Shown here one piece after another: positions 22,343 through 30,160 of a DNA stretch of 30,160 nt. How positions within the stretch are numbered: the stretch's first letter is position 1; each line of letters begins with the position of its first letter. The stretch lies in the NCBI GenBank assembly GCA_023554435.1, contig JAMJQV010000268.1:1-30160 (forward strand), in the 5' to 3' direction. Under the pieces are notes generated by a model. That model was not told where the DNA came from, searched no databases, and saw nothing but the letters and a program-made list of their open reading frames with translations. The position numbers were made by a program, and so were the translations under genes. Source of the DNA: Gemmatimonadota bacterium (GTDB taxonomy: Bacteria; Gemmatimonadota; Gemmatimonadetes; Palauibacterales; Palauibacteraceae).

Positions 22343-25153
22343 CAGGTGAGTGGCATCGGCCCGTGAAGGGTCGATCTGGAGGACTCGCTCGAGACAGGCT
22401 CGGGCGGAGGCTCGATCTCCGGACCTCATGTGCGCGACGCCCAGTTGGAACAGAACTCCCGCCTTCCCGCTGTCGTCGCCTGGCTGTGTCGCCGCGACGC
22501 CGAGCGTCCGCCGGGCCTCGTCGTAGCGCCGGAGGGCCACCAGGCATTCACCGAGGCGCTCGTACGCCGGGAGCGGATCGGCAATCCCCTGCAAGGCCAT
22601 CTTGAATTCACGGGCCGCCTCGTCCCACATCTCCATCTGCCGGAATGCGATACCGAGCTCGTAGTGGGACTCGTAGTCCGGGGGCGCCTCCTCCACCTCC
22701 GGGTCCGAGTCTTCGCCGTTCAGATCCTCGAACATGGCATCGATTTCGCCGGGCGCCTGGACGATTTCGACCTTTGACGGCGGGGTCGAACCCGTCGCTG
22801 GTGGCTCGGGCGCCTGGCGTTCCGGCTGCTGTTGCCTCCTCCGCTCGCGGGCGAGCTCGTCGGCGTCTACCGCCGCGATACCGGCCCGGGCTTCCGCGTT
22901 CCCCGGATCGAGGTCGAGGATGCGACCGTACACCGTACGCGCGCTCCTGAAGCCGTTTTGCCGGCGCAGGCAGGCTGCCAGGTCGAGATACGACGAGACG
23001 AGCAGGCCGCGGTCATTCGTCATGATCGCGAACTCGTTCTTCTGGTGGTGAAGAACCACGTCGTCCGGACGCAGACCGAGAAGTCGGTCGACCGCCCGAA
23101 TGGCATTGATCGCATCTCGCTTCTTGTCGAACAACTCGAGGGCCCGGTAGTAGTGTGATTCCGCCTCGTCCATCCGGCCGGCTGCGCGCAGGCCTTCGGC
23201 CTCACCAAACAGTGCCTCCGCATCGTCACCGGACGGGCTGCCCGCCGCTGTCTGCGGCGTTCCGCCGGCTGAAGCCAGAAGCGCGTCCGTGTCGATCGGA
23301 TTGTCCAGGTCGCCCAGATCCAGCTCCTCGCCTGCAAGGTCGTCCAGTTCCGCGAGAATCTCGCCCAGCTCGGCGAGCGCTTCTTTCGCCGGATGGGGTT
23401 GGCCGTCCGTTCGGCCCCCGGCGATCGCGGTGGGTGCGTCGTCTGGAAGGCGTGCGAGTATGGCCTGGCGGTCCACCTCGAGGATTCCCGGTCGCTGTAT
23501 GAAGGAACGACCTGCAGCGACCGCTACCTCAGTGCGGTCGTGCGCCATGAGGGCGTCGAGCGCGTCGGCAAGTGGCGCCGCCTCGATCGTCTCGGAGGAG
23601 ACGACCCGCCCCAGGAGATCGAGCGCCTCGACTTCGACTGCTGGCGGTCCACCGACCGCCGCCACCAGGTCCCGCACCGCTTCCCTGATCAGGCCCATCC
23701 GCTCATAGGTCCGCCCGAGGTCCAGATGAGCCTCGTGATCCGCCCGTCCTTCCTCGGTTGCGGCCCGAGCGCGATGCTGGGCCAGGCGGGCCTGGAACAA
23801 CATGTCGGCAAGCTCCTCTTCGTCAGCCGACGCGGGCTCATCGGGTCCTGCCTCGACCGTGTCACCGGCCGGAGGATCGGCGCCGGGAGCCGCGGGCTCA
23901 GGCCCTTCGGGCTCGGCCGGGACCCCAAGATCCAGTGACTGCCCAAGCATGAAGTCCTCGGGAGAGGCCAGGGGCAGAACGGGTTCGTCGACCGTCGGAG
24001 CATCCGGCCCGACCTCCGGCTCCGGAGATTCTTCGGGCTCACCTCGAGCGCGAATGCACTCTCCGAGCAATGCGTGCGCCGATTCCATCAGAGCCGGACT
24101 CTGCATGGCCAATCGGAATTCCCCGATAGCCTCCGAGAACAACTCCATCCCCATGTAGGCCACGCCGAGGTCGTAATGAACCGCGTGGTCCGTCTCCTCC
24201 ACGATATCCCGAACCTGGGAGCGGAACCGGGTAAGCACGGATTCGACGTTGAGATCGCCTTCGGACTGACCCACCGGCAGATCGAGAGACACCTCGTCGA
24301 ACCCGGACGACGCTTCGGGTTCTGCCGGAAGTGACTCCACCGGAGTGTCGAGGACCGGCAGCGGCTCGTCATCGATCTGCAGCGGCTCGTCATCGATCTG
24401 CAGCGGCTCCTCATCGATCTGCAGCGGCTCGTCATCGATCTGCAGCGGCTCCTCAAGGATCTGCAGCGGCTCCTCGAGGACCGGCTCGACCTGTGGATCA
24501 GGAGTCGGTGTGGCACGGGGGGGAGGAGGGGCCGTGCGGCTGACTGGATCCGCATCCGGGTCGAGGGAGACGATCTTCTCGCGGATGTCCATGGCGTTGC
24601 GACCGACGGCCACCCTTGCCTCGTATACGAGGCGCAACTGGGCCACCGCCTGTGCCCCGAGGCCCGCCCCGACGAGTTGCTCGGCGAATGCCGTCCGCAG
24701 CTCTTCGTCGCCGGTCAGGCTTACGAGGTCCTGGACGGCCTCCAGCGCCTCGCTCAGACGATCGGTTTCGCGCATCCGTTCGGCGAACCTGAGGAAGGCT
24801 CCTCTCGCCTCGGCGAGCAGCCCTGTGGACGCGTGCAATCGCGCGAGTCGCCCGTACACCTCGTCCCGGTCCGGAGCGATTCGCAAAATCTTGTTGCAGA
24901 GCGCTATAGCGGAGGTGTGTAGCCCGTGGGCGGCATACCGGTCAGCGGCCTGCTCATAGTACTCTACGGCGGCAGCCGTATTGCCCTGTCGAAGGTAGAG
25001 GTCACCAACCCGGTTGTAGACACCGACGTCAGACCCCGATCCCCGCTCGTCTTCGAGACGAATCGCGCTCTTGTACAGCTCGATGGCTCGAGCCCAATCG
25101 GACCGTTGTTCGGCCCTGCGCGCCTCGTTCTTGAGCTGATGGTGCCTGGTCAT
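22322..25153 (-). CDS. Large TPR protein with a 7-residue tandem repeat linker
   Basis: A 943-aa protein with no signal peptide. TPR-like helix pairs cover about 1-205 (starting WARAIELYKSAIRLEDERG and VYNRVGDLYLRQGNTAAAV), with further TPR patches near 310-355, 455-495, 655-760 and 830-940. An acidic, Pro-rich linker around 215-300 holds about six copies of EPLQIDD-type repeats encoded by a 21-nt tandem repeat. Several more Pro/Glu-rich linkers separate the TPR blocks. Such proteins usually act as scaffolds, and the function here is unknown. The ATG at 25153 follows 195 nt of non-coding DNA, in which I see no convincing promoter. Downstream genes have their own promoter. Confidence 0.75.
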   Translation of the reverse strand: MTRHHQLKNEARRAEQRSDWARAIELYKSAIRLEDERGSGSDVGVYNRVGDLYLRQGNTAAAVEYYEQAADRYAAHGLHTSAIALCNKILRIAPDRDEVYGRLARLHASTGLLAEARGAFLRFAERMRETDRLSEALEAVQDLVSLTGDEELRTAFAEQLVGAGLGAQAVAQLRLVYEARVAVGRNAMDIREKIVSLDPDADPVSRTAPPPPRATPTPDPQVEPVLEEPLQILEEPLQIDDEPLQIDEEPLQIDDEPLQIDDEPLPVLDTPVESLPAEPEASSGFDEVSLDLPVGQSEGDLNVESVLTRFRSQVRDIVEETDHAVHYDLGVAYMGMELFSEAIGEFRLAMQSPALMESAHALLGECIRARGEPEESPEPEVGPDAPTVDEPVLPLASPEDFMLGQSLDLGVPAEPEGPEPAAPGADPPAGDTVEAGPDEPASADEEELADMLFQARLAQHRARAATEEGRADHEAHLDLGRTYERMGLIREAVRDLVAAVGGPPAVEVEALDLLGRVVSSETIEAAPLADALDALMAHDRTEVAVAAGRSFIQRPGILEVDRQAILARLPDDAPTAIAGGRTDGQPHPAKEALAELGEILAELDDLAGEELDLGDLDNPIDTDALLASAGGTPQTAAGSPSGDDAEALFGEAEGLRAAGRMDEAESHYYRALELFDKKRDAINAIRAVDRLLGLRPDDVVLHHQKNEFAIMTNDRGLLVSSYLDLAACLRRQNGFRSARTVYGRILDLDPGNAEARAGIAAVDADELARERRRQQQPERQAPEPPATGSTPPSKVEIVQAPGEIDAMFEDLNGEDSDPEVEEAPPDYESHYELGIAFRQMEMWDEAAREFKMALQGIADPLPAYERLGECLVALRRYDEARRTLGVAATQPGDDSGKAGVLFQLGVAHMRSGDRASARACLERVLQIDPSRADATHLLSTLPA
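24358..24480 (-). repeat. 21-nt tandem repeat (about six units) inside the TPR gene
   Basis: The + strand unit GCAGCGGCTCGTCATCGATCT begins at 24358, 24379, 24400, 24421 and 24442, with a partial sixth at 24463. Units 1, 2 and 4 are identical and the others differ at one to a few bases. The period is a multiple of three, so copy-number change keeps the frame and adds or removes seven residues (EPLQIDD on the coding strand). Confidence 0.9.
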
Positions 25154-25348
25154 CCGCGTCCGTCTCTCTCCCTTCGCGGAGGCTCTCTTCTCGAGCCCGG
25201 TGCCGTGTGCCGTTGGCCGAACGCACTACAATGTCCCGGGGTCCGCAAGCTTTTTCCACAATGCCGTGGCAGGGCCGCGGCACAGGCGTCGATGCAGGAT
25301 TCCCGGTCCCTTCCGTTCAAGAATCCGGCCACCGCGCCGCGAGCGGCC
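25154..25348. other. Non-coding gap between lptD and the large TPR gene
   Basis: These 195 nt lie upstream of the minus-strand TPR gene and downstream of lptD. They should hold its promoter, but no -35/-10 pair is convincing. The nearest -10-like hexamer on the minus strand is TGTAGT within CATTGTAGTGCG, which lacks a matching -35. A short A-run (GGAAAAAGCTT on the minus strand) is upstream of it. No RNA gene is recognised. Confidence 0.4.
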
Positions 25349-28174
25349 CTAGTTCGTCTGCTGCTTGTAGTCGCCCTTGAGTTCCGGGGCGTCCGTGAGG
25401 TGCACGCCGACCGAGAACACGACGTTTCCGTTGGGGGATCGAGCGAACTGGAAGGAGGCTCGCCACCGGTGCAGGTCGCGATCCAGGGTGAGCAACTGCT
25501 GACCGAAGTCGCCGGAGGTAATGTTGTACTGGGTCGTCCACCGCACCGCCCACCCGGGTGTCGGCTGAAAGGTGAGCGTTCCATCCACCGTCTGGCTTTC
25601 GAAACCGCCTTCCGTCTGGGGGCGGATCATGGAGTAACGCAAGCTGAGATTCCACGGCCCGCCCTGGCTGCCCCCGGCAAACGGATCCGTGCGATCCTCG
25701 GAGTAGAAACCCTGCAGGCCGTCGCGCGCATCGGTCTCCCGTGGAGACGTGTCGGCCGTGCGTTCCTGTGGCGAGCGAGCCTGGCTTCCTCCGATACCCA
25801 CCAGGTCGCCAAAGCTGGTGCCCGACCTGAGGCTGAAGCTCAGCGCGATCTGCTGCAGCGACGGACTGAATCTCCGGTCCGTCCCCGTTCCTTCGAACAG
25901 CCGGTGCGTCATGTTGATCGACAGACCCCTGAGCAGATCGGAGGTGATGTTGTTGGACACGGTCGGCGTGATGAGGGCCGGCTCGCCCAGCTTCGCCCGC
26001 TCGAAATCGAACACGAACGCCGACGTGTTGAGCGCGAGCAGCGTGATGACCTGGTCGCGCGGCGGCATGGTGGGAGGGCCCGTGAGTTCGGACGGTGACA
26101 GGGCCTCCACCGTGACCGTATCCGCCTGCTGCCCCTCGGCGGCTGCGGAATCCGCCACCTGAACCGTCACCGAGTCACCGGGCACCACGGGAACGGAACG
26201 GGAGGGCGGCTGTCCTCCTGCCGGCGGAGCCGCGGGAGTCGGTTGCGACCGTCCCCGCACCTTGGCCTCGAACGTCTGCCTCAAGGTAAACGAGAGCGTG
26301 TGACGCGCACGGATCGAGTCCAGGGGAAAGCCGGGAATGGCGGACCGTGCGGAGTCGACCGCCACCGCCGGCGCGTATGCCCAGGAGAACCCCGGTGACA
26401 TCTTGTGACGGACTCTGCTGAACGACGCGAACCCTGGGTAGAACCCGAAGATGTCGGTGCTGAGGGTGGCGCCGAAGCTCATCTGCGTCGGAACCGAGAC
26501 GAAGTCACCGCTCGTGTCCGGGGATCGGAAGTAGCCTCCGCTCCATCTCACGTTCGGCCTGAGCGTGGTCGATCCGACCAGGTTGACCCGGTAGTCGAGT
26601 CCTGCACTCCAATCCATCTGCCTGACCGTCTCCGTCGGAAACACGATGCCCGTCGAATCTTCCTCGGTCGTCCGCACCTCGTTGTACCTGGCGCTCCCCG
26701 AGATATTCAACTGCTTGAGTCGAAGGCCGCCCGAGAGTGAGCCGTTGGTCGTGGCCCGGTCCGTCGCAAACTGCTGGCTCGTGCTCTGACGCCCGAACCT
26801 GGCGGTCCCGCTCAAGGTCATGTTGTTGAACATCCCCTCGTTCGAGCGGGGAGCCGCGAACAGGGTGATCGGAGAGAAGCTCAAGCTGAGTTGCGGAAGG
26901 GTGAGTTCCGTCTTGTCACTGGTGAGAAACTGCCGACGTCGAGCCGAGAGCGATACGTTGGCGAACGAGAACCGGTGGTTCAGACCTGCGTCGGAATCGA
27001 TGGACTGGGTCTGCAGGCGCGGATCGTAGGTCTGGTCCTGGAAGGTCCGCGTATCCTGGATATATCGCGCCGAAACCCGCAGCGTGGTCGCGAGTCCCAA
27101 CTCCTGGTCGTGATTCCACCCCATCGTCAGGTTGCGGCCTGTTTCACTGAACGTCTCACCGTAGGCGATGCTTCCCCGGATGAACTTCTTCAACCACCGA
27201 TATCGAAACGCACCGTTCAGCCGCGTGAAGTTTCCGCTGAACCAGTCGATCGAACCCTGCAGGTCCGTGTAGTCGTTGATCGCCCAGTAGTAGCCGAAAT
27301 CGGTGACATTCCGGCTGGAACTGCCCGAGGTCTGCACGAGGTCGTTGAAACCGAACCGGGGCGGCAGGATTCCGCTTCGCCTGCCTGGACGGATGTCCTG
27401 TGCGAAGAACGGGAGCCAGAACACGGGAACGCTGCTCACGTACAGCACCACGGGCCACGCCACGATGACGTCTTGATTCACGAGCTTGATCTCGCCCGCC
27501 TGAAATCGGTAGTGGGGCACCTCCGTGTCACACGAGGTAAAGGCCCCCTGGGAAGCGAAGACAGTGTCCTGCGCCTTCGGAATTACGTCGCCCACGATCC
27601 GCCACGTCGTTCCCCCCTGCATGAACTGCGTCTCGGCTCCGAATACGGTTCCCTTGAGGCTGGCGAGGTCGTAGTAGAGCACAGAATCGCTCTTCACGTC
27701 CTTCTGGTCCATTCCCACCAGTTGAATGTTCCCCAGGGCAGACATGAACTTGACGTTGCCGCGGTAGCGAATCGTGTCCGCCGTCAGAACGTCGGGCCCG
27801 CGGTTGACCTGGGCGTCGCCGAGAAGCCCGATCCGCTGCTCCTCCACACCCAGCCGTACTTCTTCTCCCCGGTACTCGAACACCATGAACCCGGGGAGAT
27901 CCTTCAACTGCCGGAAGATGTCGTCGCGCGCCGGGAACCCCTCGGTTTCGAGTGCCTGGCGCCGGGCTTCGATGTCGATGGCAGGGGTGGTGTCCGCCGC
28001 GAGGCCCAGGGTGTCGAGGGGAAGACCAGCGGAGTCGACCGGGATCGGCCGCTGCAGCGCCTGGTCCCGACCCAGCAAACTGCGCGGTGCTCGCCGCTCC
28101 GGCTCCTGGGCGGCCGCGGCCGTCGGCAGACCCAGCAGGAGGATCCCGAAGAGAAGGAGGCGGGCGGCTCTCAT
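25349..28174 (-). CDS. lptD: LPS-assembly protein LptD
   Basis: LptD inserts LPS into the outer leaflet of the outer membrane. The 941-aa precursor has a signal peptide (LLLFGILLLGLPTAAAAQ). An LptA/OstA-like jellyroll follows (about 100-230), with LTADTIRYRG, KSDSVLYYD and the conserved FTSCDTEVPHYRF. A C-terminal barrel begins around VPVFWLPFFAQD and GRRSGILPPRFG. Only one cysteine is seen, so the inter-domain disulfides of E. coli LptD cannot form. Residues of about 640-710 form a Pro/Ala/Ser-rich insertion, unusual for a barrel. It starts 5 nt after the tatC stop. The presence of LptD indicates an LPS-bearing outer membrane. Confidence 0.85.
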   Translation of the reverse strand: MRAARLLLFGILLLGLPTAAAAQEPERRAPRSLLGRDQALQRPIPVDSAGLPLDTLGLAADTTPAIDIEARRQALETEGFPARDDIFRQLKDLPGFMVFEYRGEEVRLGVEEQRIGLLGDAQVNRGPDVLTADTIRYRGNVKFMSALGNIQLVGMDQKDVKSDSVLYYDLASLKGTVFGAETQFMQGGTTWRIVGDVIPKAQDTVFASQGAFTSCDTEVPHYRFQAGEIKLVNQDVIVAWPVVLYVSSVPVFWLPFFAQDIRPGRRSGILPPRFGFNDLVQTSGSSSRNVTDFGYYWAINDYTDLQGSIDWFSGNFTRLNGAFRYRWLKKFIRGSIAYGETFSETGRNLTMGWNHDQELGLATTLRVSARYIQDTRTFQDQTYDPRLQTQSIDSDAGLNHRFSFANVSLSARRRQFLTSDKTELTLPQLSLSFSPITLFAAPRSNEGMFNNMTLSGTARFGRQSTSQQFATDRATTNGSLSGGLRLKQLNISGSARYNEVRTTEEDSTGIVFPTETVRQMDWSAGLDYRVNLVGSTTLRPNVRWSGGYFRSPDTSGDFVSVPTQMSFGATLSTDIFGFYPGFASFSRVRHKMSPGFSWAYAPAVAVDSARSAIPGFPLDSIRARHTLSFTLRQTFEAKVRGRSQPTPAAPPAGGQPPSRSVPVVPGDSVTVQVADSAAAEGQQADTVTVEALSPSELTGPPTMPPRDQVITLLALNTSAFVFDFERAKLGEPALITPTVSNNITSDLLRGLSINMTHRLFEGTGTDRRFSPSLQQIALSFSLRSGTSFGDLVGIGGSQARSPQERTADTSPRETDARDGLQGFYSEDRTDPFAGGSQGGPWNLSLRYSMIRPQTEGGFESQTVDGTLTFQPTPGWAVRWTTQYNITSGDFGQQLLTLDRDLHRWRASFQFARSPNGNVVFSVGVHLTDAPELKGDYKQQTN

Positions 28175-28179
28175 CGCCG

Positions 28180-28944
28180 TCAGGCCTCCGGGGCCGGCTC
28201 CTCGGCCGGTGGACGGGTGCGACCACCGCCGACCATCTTCACCAGCCAGATCGACAGCTCGTAGAGGACGACCATCGGCAAGAGAAGCATGAACATGGTG
28301 CCGAGATCCGCTGGCGTCAGCATGGCCGCAGTCACGGCCAGAATCACGAGCGCGTGGCGCTGGTACTTCCGGAGTCCGGCCGGCGTCACGATTCCCATGA
28401 AGCTCAGGAGGACCAGGATCACGGGCATCTCGAAGATGATGCCGAAAGCGAGGATGAGCCGCGTGGCGAACCTGAGGTACTCGTCGATGGTGATGATCGG
28501 GGTCAGGGTGTCGGCCTGGAAGCCGATCAGGAACTGGAGCCCCAGCGGCAGCACCAGGAAGTAGGCCATCGCGATGCCAGCGAGAAACAGAACGAAACCC
28601 ACCGATATCGCTGGAATGATGTACTTCTTCTCGTGCTCGTACAGGGCCGGCGAGAAGAACGCCCAGGTGTGATAGGCGATGACTGGTAGCGCGAGGATTC
28701 CACCCACCACGAAAGCCAGCTTGAAGGTCACGACGACGGGGGTGGTGGGGCTGGTATAGCGGAGTCCCTCGTCCGGAAGGACCTGGTTGAACGGGCGCTC
28801 CAGGATCTCCATCACGCCGAACTCGGTCACCAGGAAGAAACCGACGATCGACAGCACGACCAATGCGACGAGCGACCAGATTACGCGCCCGCGCAGTTCC
28901 TCCAGGTGATCGAGAAAGGGCATCTCGCCCAGGTCGCCCGCCAT
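28180..28944 (-). CDS. tatC: Twin-arginine translocase subunit TatC
   Basis: A 254-aa protein with six predicted membrane helices. It begins MPFLDHLEELRGRVIWSL (from residue 8), whose HLEELR motif is the TatC signature for signal-peptide recognition. A periplasmic loop has FNQVLPDEGLRYTSPT, and helix 4 has IAMAYFLVLPLGLQFLIGF. ATG at 28944 is chosen because it gives the canonical N-terminus. A longer frame runs into nrdR and is Arg/Ser-rich. It follows nrdR by 4 nt and precedes lptD by 5 nt, so nrdR-tatC-lptD is probably one transcript. It works with TatA at 20729-20962. Confidence 0.95.
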   Translation of the reverse strand: MAGDLGEMPFLDHLEELRGRVIWSLVALVVLSIVGFFLVTEFGVMEILERPFNQVLPDEGLRYTSPTTPVVVTFKLAFVVGGILALPVIAYHTWAFFSPALYEHEKKYIIPAISVGFVLFLAGIAMAYFLVLPLGLQFLIGFQADTLTPIITIDEYLRFATRLILAFGIIFEMPVILVLLSFMGIVTPAGLRKYQRHALVILAVTAAMLTPADLGTMFMLLLPMVVLYELSIWLVKMVGGGRTRPPAEEPAPEA

Positions 28945-28948
28945 TCGA

Positions 28949-29461
28949 CTAATCGCTCGCCTCGTCCGGAGCCTCGAAGAGCTCCTGCTGCCCACGGGCC
29001 CGGTAGCGGGCCCTCGTCACCAGCTCGCGTACTTCCTCCATGAACTCCGTGGTATCCTGGAAGTTCCTGTACACCGAGGCGAACCGCACGTAGGCCACCT
29101 GGTCCGTACCCTGGAGGTGGCGCATCACCAGCTCGCCGACGGTTTGACTGCTGACCTCGCGCGCGTCCGATGCATCGAGGGTCTCCTCGATGCCATCGAC
29201 CATGTCTTCGATCTCGGTGAGTGACACCGGTCGCTTCGCACAGGCGATCCTGATGCTGCGCAGGAGCTTCTGACGATCGTACGGTTCGATGGCCCCGGAC
29301 GACTTCCGAACGGTGAGGGGCTCTCGCTCGATCAGCTCGTACGTCGTGAATCGCTGGCCGCACGCGATACACTCTCGCCGGCGGCGGATGGCACGGCCGC
29401 CCCGGCTGAGCCGCGAATCGACGACACGGTCTTCGATGTGATCACAGGTGGGGCAGCGCAC
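28949..29461 (-). CDS. nrdR: Transcriptional repressor NrdR
   Basis: NrdR represses ribonucleotide reductase genes in response to ATP/dATP. The 170-aa protein begins MRCPTC and has a zinc ribbon with Cys3, Cys6, Cys31 and Cys34 (CIACGQRFTTYE). An ATP-cone domain follows (about 49-139) with VRKSSGAIEPYDRQKL and YVRFASVYRNF. Both length and motifs are standard. No ribonucleotide reductase gene and no obvious palindromic AT-rich NrdR box are visible in the window. The gene starts 60 nt after cpoB; the gap holds a 5-bp GGGTT/AACCC hairpin at 29477-29490. Confidence 0.96.
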   Translation of the reverse strand: MRCPTCDHIEDRVVDSRLSRGGRAIRRRRECIACGQRFTTYELIEREPLTVRKSSGAIEPYDRQKLLRSIRIACAKRPVSLTEIEDMVDGIEETLDASDAREVSSQTVGELVMRHLQGTDQVAYVRFASVYRNFQDTTEFMEEVRELVTRARYRARGQQELFEAPDEASD

Positions 29462-29521
29462 GCGTCCTCCTCGTCCGGGTTCGGCAACCCGCGTTGGGAC
29501 GCAAACCCCGGGCCGGCAGGC

Positions 29522-30160
29522 TCAGTTTTGGAGTCTGGTGAGCTCCCGCTCCGCCAGGTCGATCTCATCGCTGTCCGGATAACCCTGGACGACTCGCTGG
29601 AAGTAGGTGCGAGCGTCGTCCACGTTGCCCAGCTGAAGCTCGATGAGTCCGCTCTTGTACAGCGCTGTCGGCGCGCGGCGCGAGTTCGGGTACAACTCCA
29701 GAACCCGTGCGTACTCCTCCAGCGCTTCGTCGAGTCCGCCAGCCTCGGCGAACGTCTCGGCCCTGAAGTACTGCGCGTCCGGCGCCAACTCGTGATTCGG
29801 ATACTGTTCGAGAAACTGATCGAGGCCGGCTCGGGCCGTATCGTACGAGCCGCGTCGGAACTGCCGCAACGCCGCCTCGTAGAGGGCCTCGGGCTGCCCG
29901 TCCGTCGCGGTGGACACGGGAGTTTCCCCGTCATCGGAACCATCGGCAAGGGCTGCCCCGGCGGCACCCGCCACGGCAGCCCCTCCCAGTCCGTCGCCTG
30001 AGTCCTGCAGTACCGCTAACTGGCGCTGGGTCTCTCCCGTCAACGCGGTCAACTGCGTTACCGCAATCGACAGGTCTTCGATCTGGCGTCCGAGATCCAC
30101 CCGGCCAGAAATGTCACGGCGCTGCTGGACGTTGAGGCTGTCCAGCAGCACCGATCGCAG
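29522..30160 (-). CDS. cpoB: Tol-Pal system coordinator CpoB/YbgF (5' end cut by window)
   Basis: The frame is open to the right edge, so the N-terminus and signal peptide lie outside. A GTG at 30151 is only an internal candidate. The visible start (LNVQQRRDISGRVDLGRQIEDL onward) is a heptad-like region matching the trimerising coiled coil of CpoB. An Ala/Gly-rich linker and three TPRs follow: LYEAALRQFRRGSYDTA, AQYFRAETFAEAGGLDEAL and ALYKSGLIELQLGNVDDA. The spacing and NPN/YPNS-type turns are typical of YbgF. CpoB links peptidoglycan synthesis with outer-membrane constriction. pal and tolB would be expected just beyond the edge (inference). Confidence 0.82.
   Translation of the reverse strand: MRSVLLDSLNVQQRRDISGRVDLGRQIEDLSIAVTQLTALTGETQRQLAVLQDSGDGLGGAAVAGAAGAALADGSDDGETPVSTATDGQPEALYEAALRQFRRGSYDTARAGLDQFLEQYPNHELAPDAQYFRAETFAEAGGLDEALEEYARVLELYPNSRRAPTALYKSGLIELQLGNVDDARTYFQRVVQGYPDSDEIDLAERELTRLQN

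Noticed and set aside
24358..24480. Possible CRISPR array
   Set aside because: Repeats are directly adjacent with no spacers, the period is a multiple of three, and they sit inside an intact reading frame.
26891..28264. A 457-codon + strand frame opposite lptD
   Set aside because: Composition is that of a reverse shadow (Arg/Val/Glu-rich, no motif). The lptD strand has the signal peptide and conserved segments.
29462..29521. An NrdR box near nrdR
   Set aside because: No AT-rich palindrome of the NrdR-box type is visible. The gap is GC-rich with only a 5-bp hairpin.
1..30160. Mobile element, toxin-antitoxin, phage or defence island
   Set aside because: Every sizeable frame is a housekeeping or envelope gene. 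No transposase, integrase, inverted terminal repeat or target duplication was seen.

Overview
The window is high-GC (about two-thirds G+C by eye), densely coded DNA from a Gram-negative-type (diderm) bacterium. It encodes LptD, a LolA-like carrier, CpoB/YbgF, an outer-membrane barrel protein and Tat components. Together with SpoIID/LytB, a DUF4321-like protein and many GTG starts, this suggests Gemmatimonadota or a relative. That placement is inference, since no rRNA or other marker gene is present. I see no tRNA, rRNA, CRISPR array, insertion sequence, phage gene or defence system.

Layout. (1) Bases 1-4463, + strand: the 3' part of a protein with pseudo-receiver and possible GGDEF-like regions, a likely unlisted small membrane protein, a GCS2-type carboxylate-amine ligase fused to two CBS domains, and a translationally coupled aspartoacylase/succinylglutamate desuccinylase-like hydrolase. 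(2) Bases 4507-18557, - strand, one long run transcribed right to left: TPR protein, aroQ, pepP-type peptidase, efp, accB, accC, ftsK, lolA-like, rimO, spoIID/lytB, outer-membrane barrel protein, Gfo/Idh/MocA protein and class V aminotransferase-fold enzyme. Many junctions are 4-nt ATGA/GTGA overlaps. (3) Bases 18558-20718: a divergent promoter region, then a + strand PpiD/SurA-like periplasmic folding factor ending at a 15-bp bidirectional hairpin terminator. (4) Bases 20729-30160, - strand: cpoB (cut by the right edge), nrdR, tatC, lptD, a 943-residue TPR protein with a 21-nt tandem repeat, a long-chain polyprenyl diphosphate synthase, a DUF4321-like membrane protein and tatA.

The theme is housekeeping plus envelope biogenesis: fatty-acid precursor supply (AccB/AccC), export (TatA/TatC), periplasmic folding (PpiD-like), lipoprotein and LPS transport (LolA-like, LptD), wall remodelling and division (SpoIID/LytB, FtsK, CpoB), isoprenoid-quinone tail synthesis, and translation quality (EF-P, RimO). 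No wholly new system stands out. The best leads are the small membrane ORF whose ribosome-binding leader is duplicated upstream of the next gene, the loss of both canonical catalytic residues in the Gfo/Idh/MocA protein, the coupled GCS2-CBS/aspartoacylase pair, and the divergent promoter region with a one-turn direct repeat.
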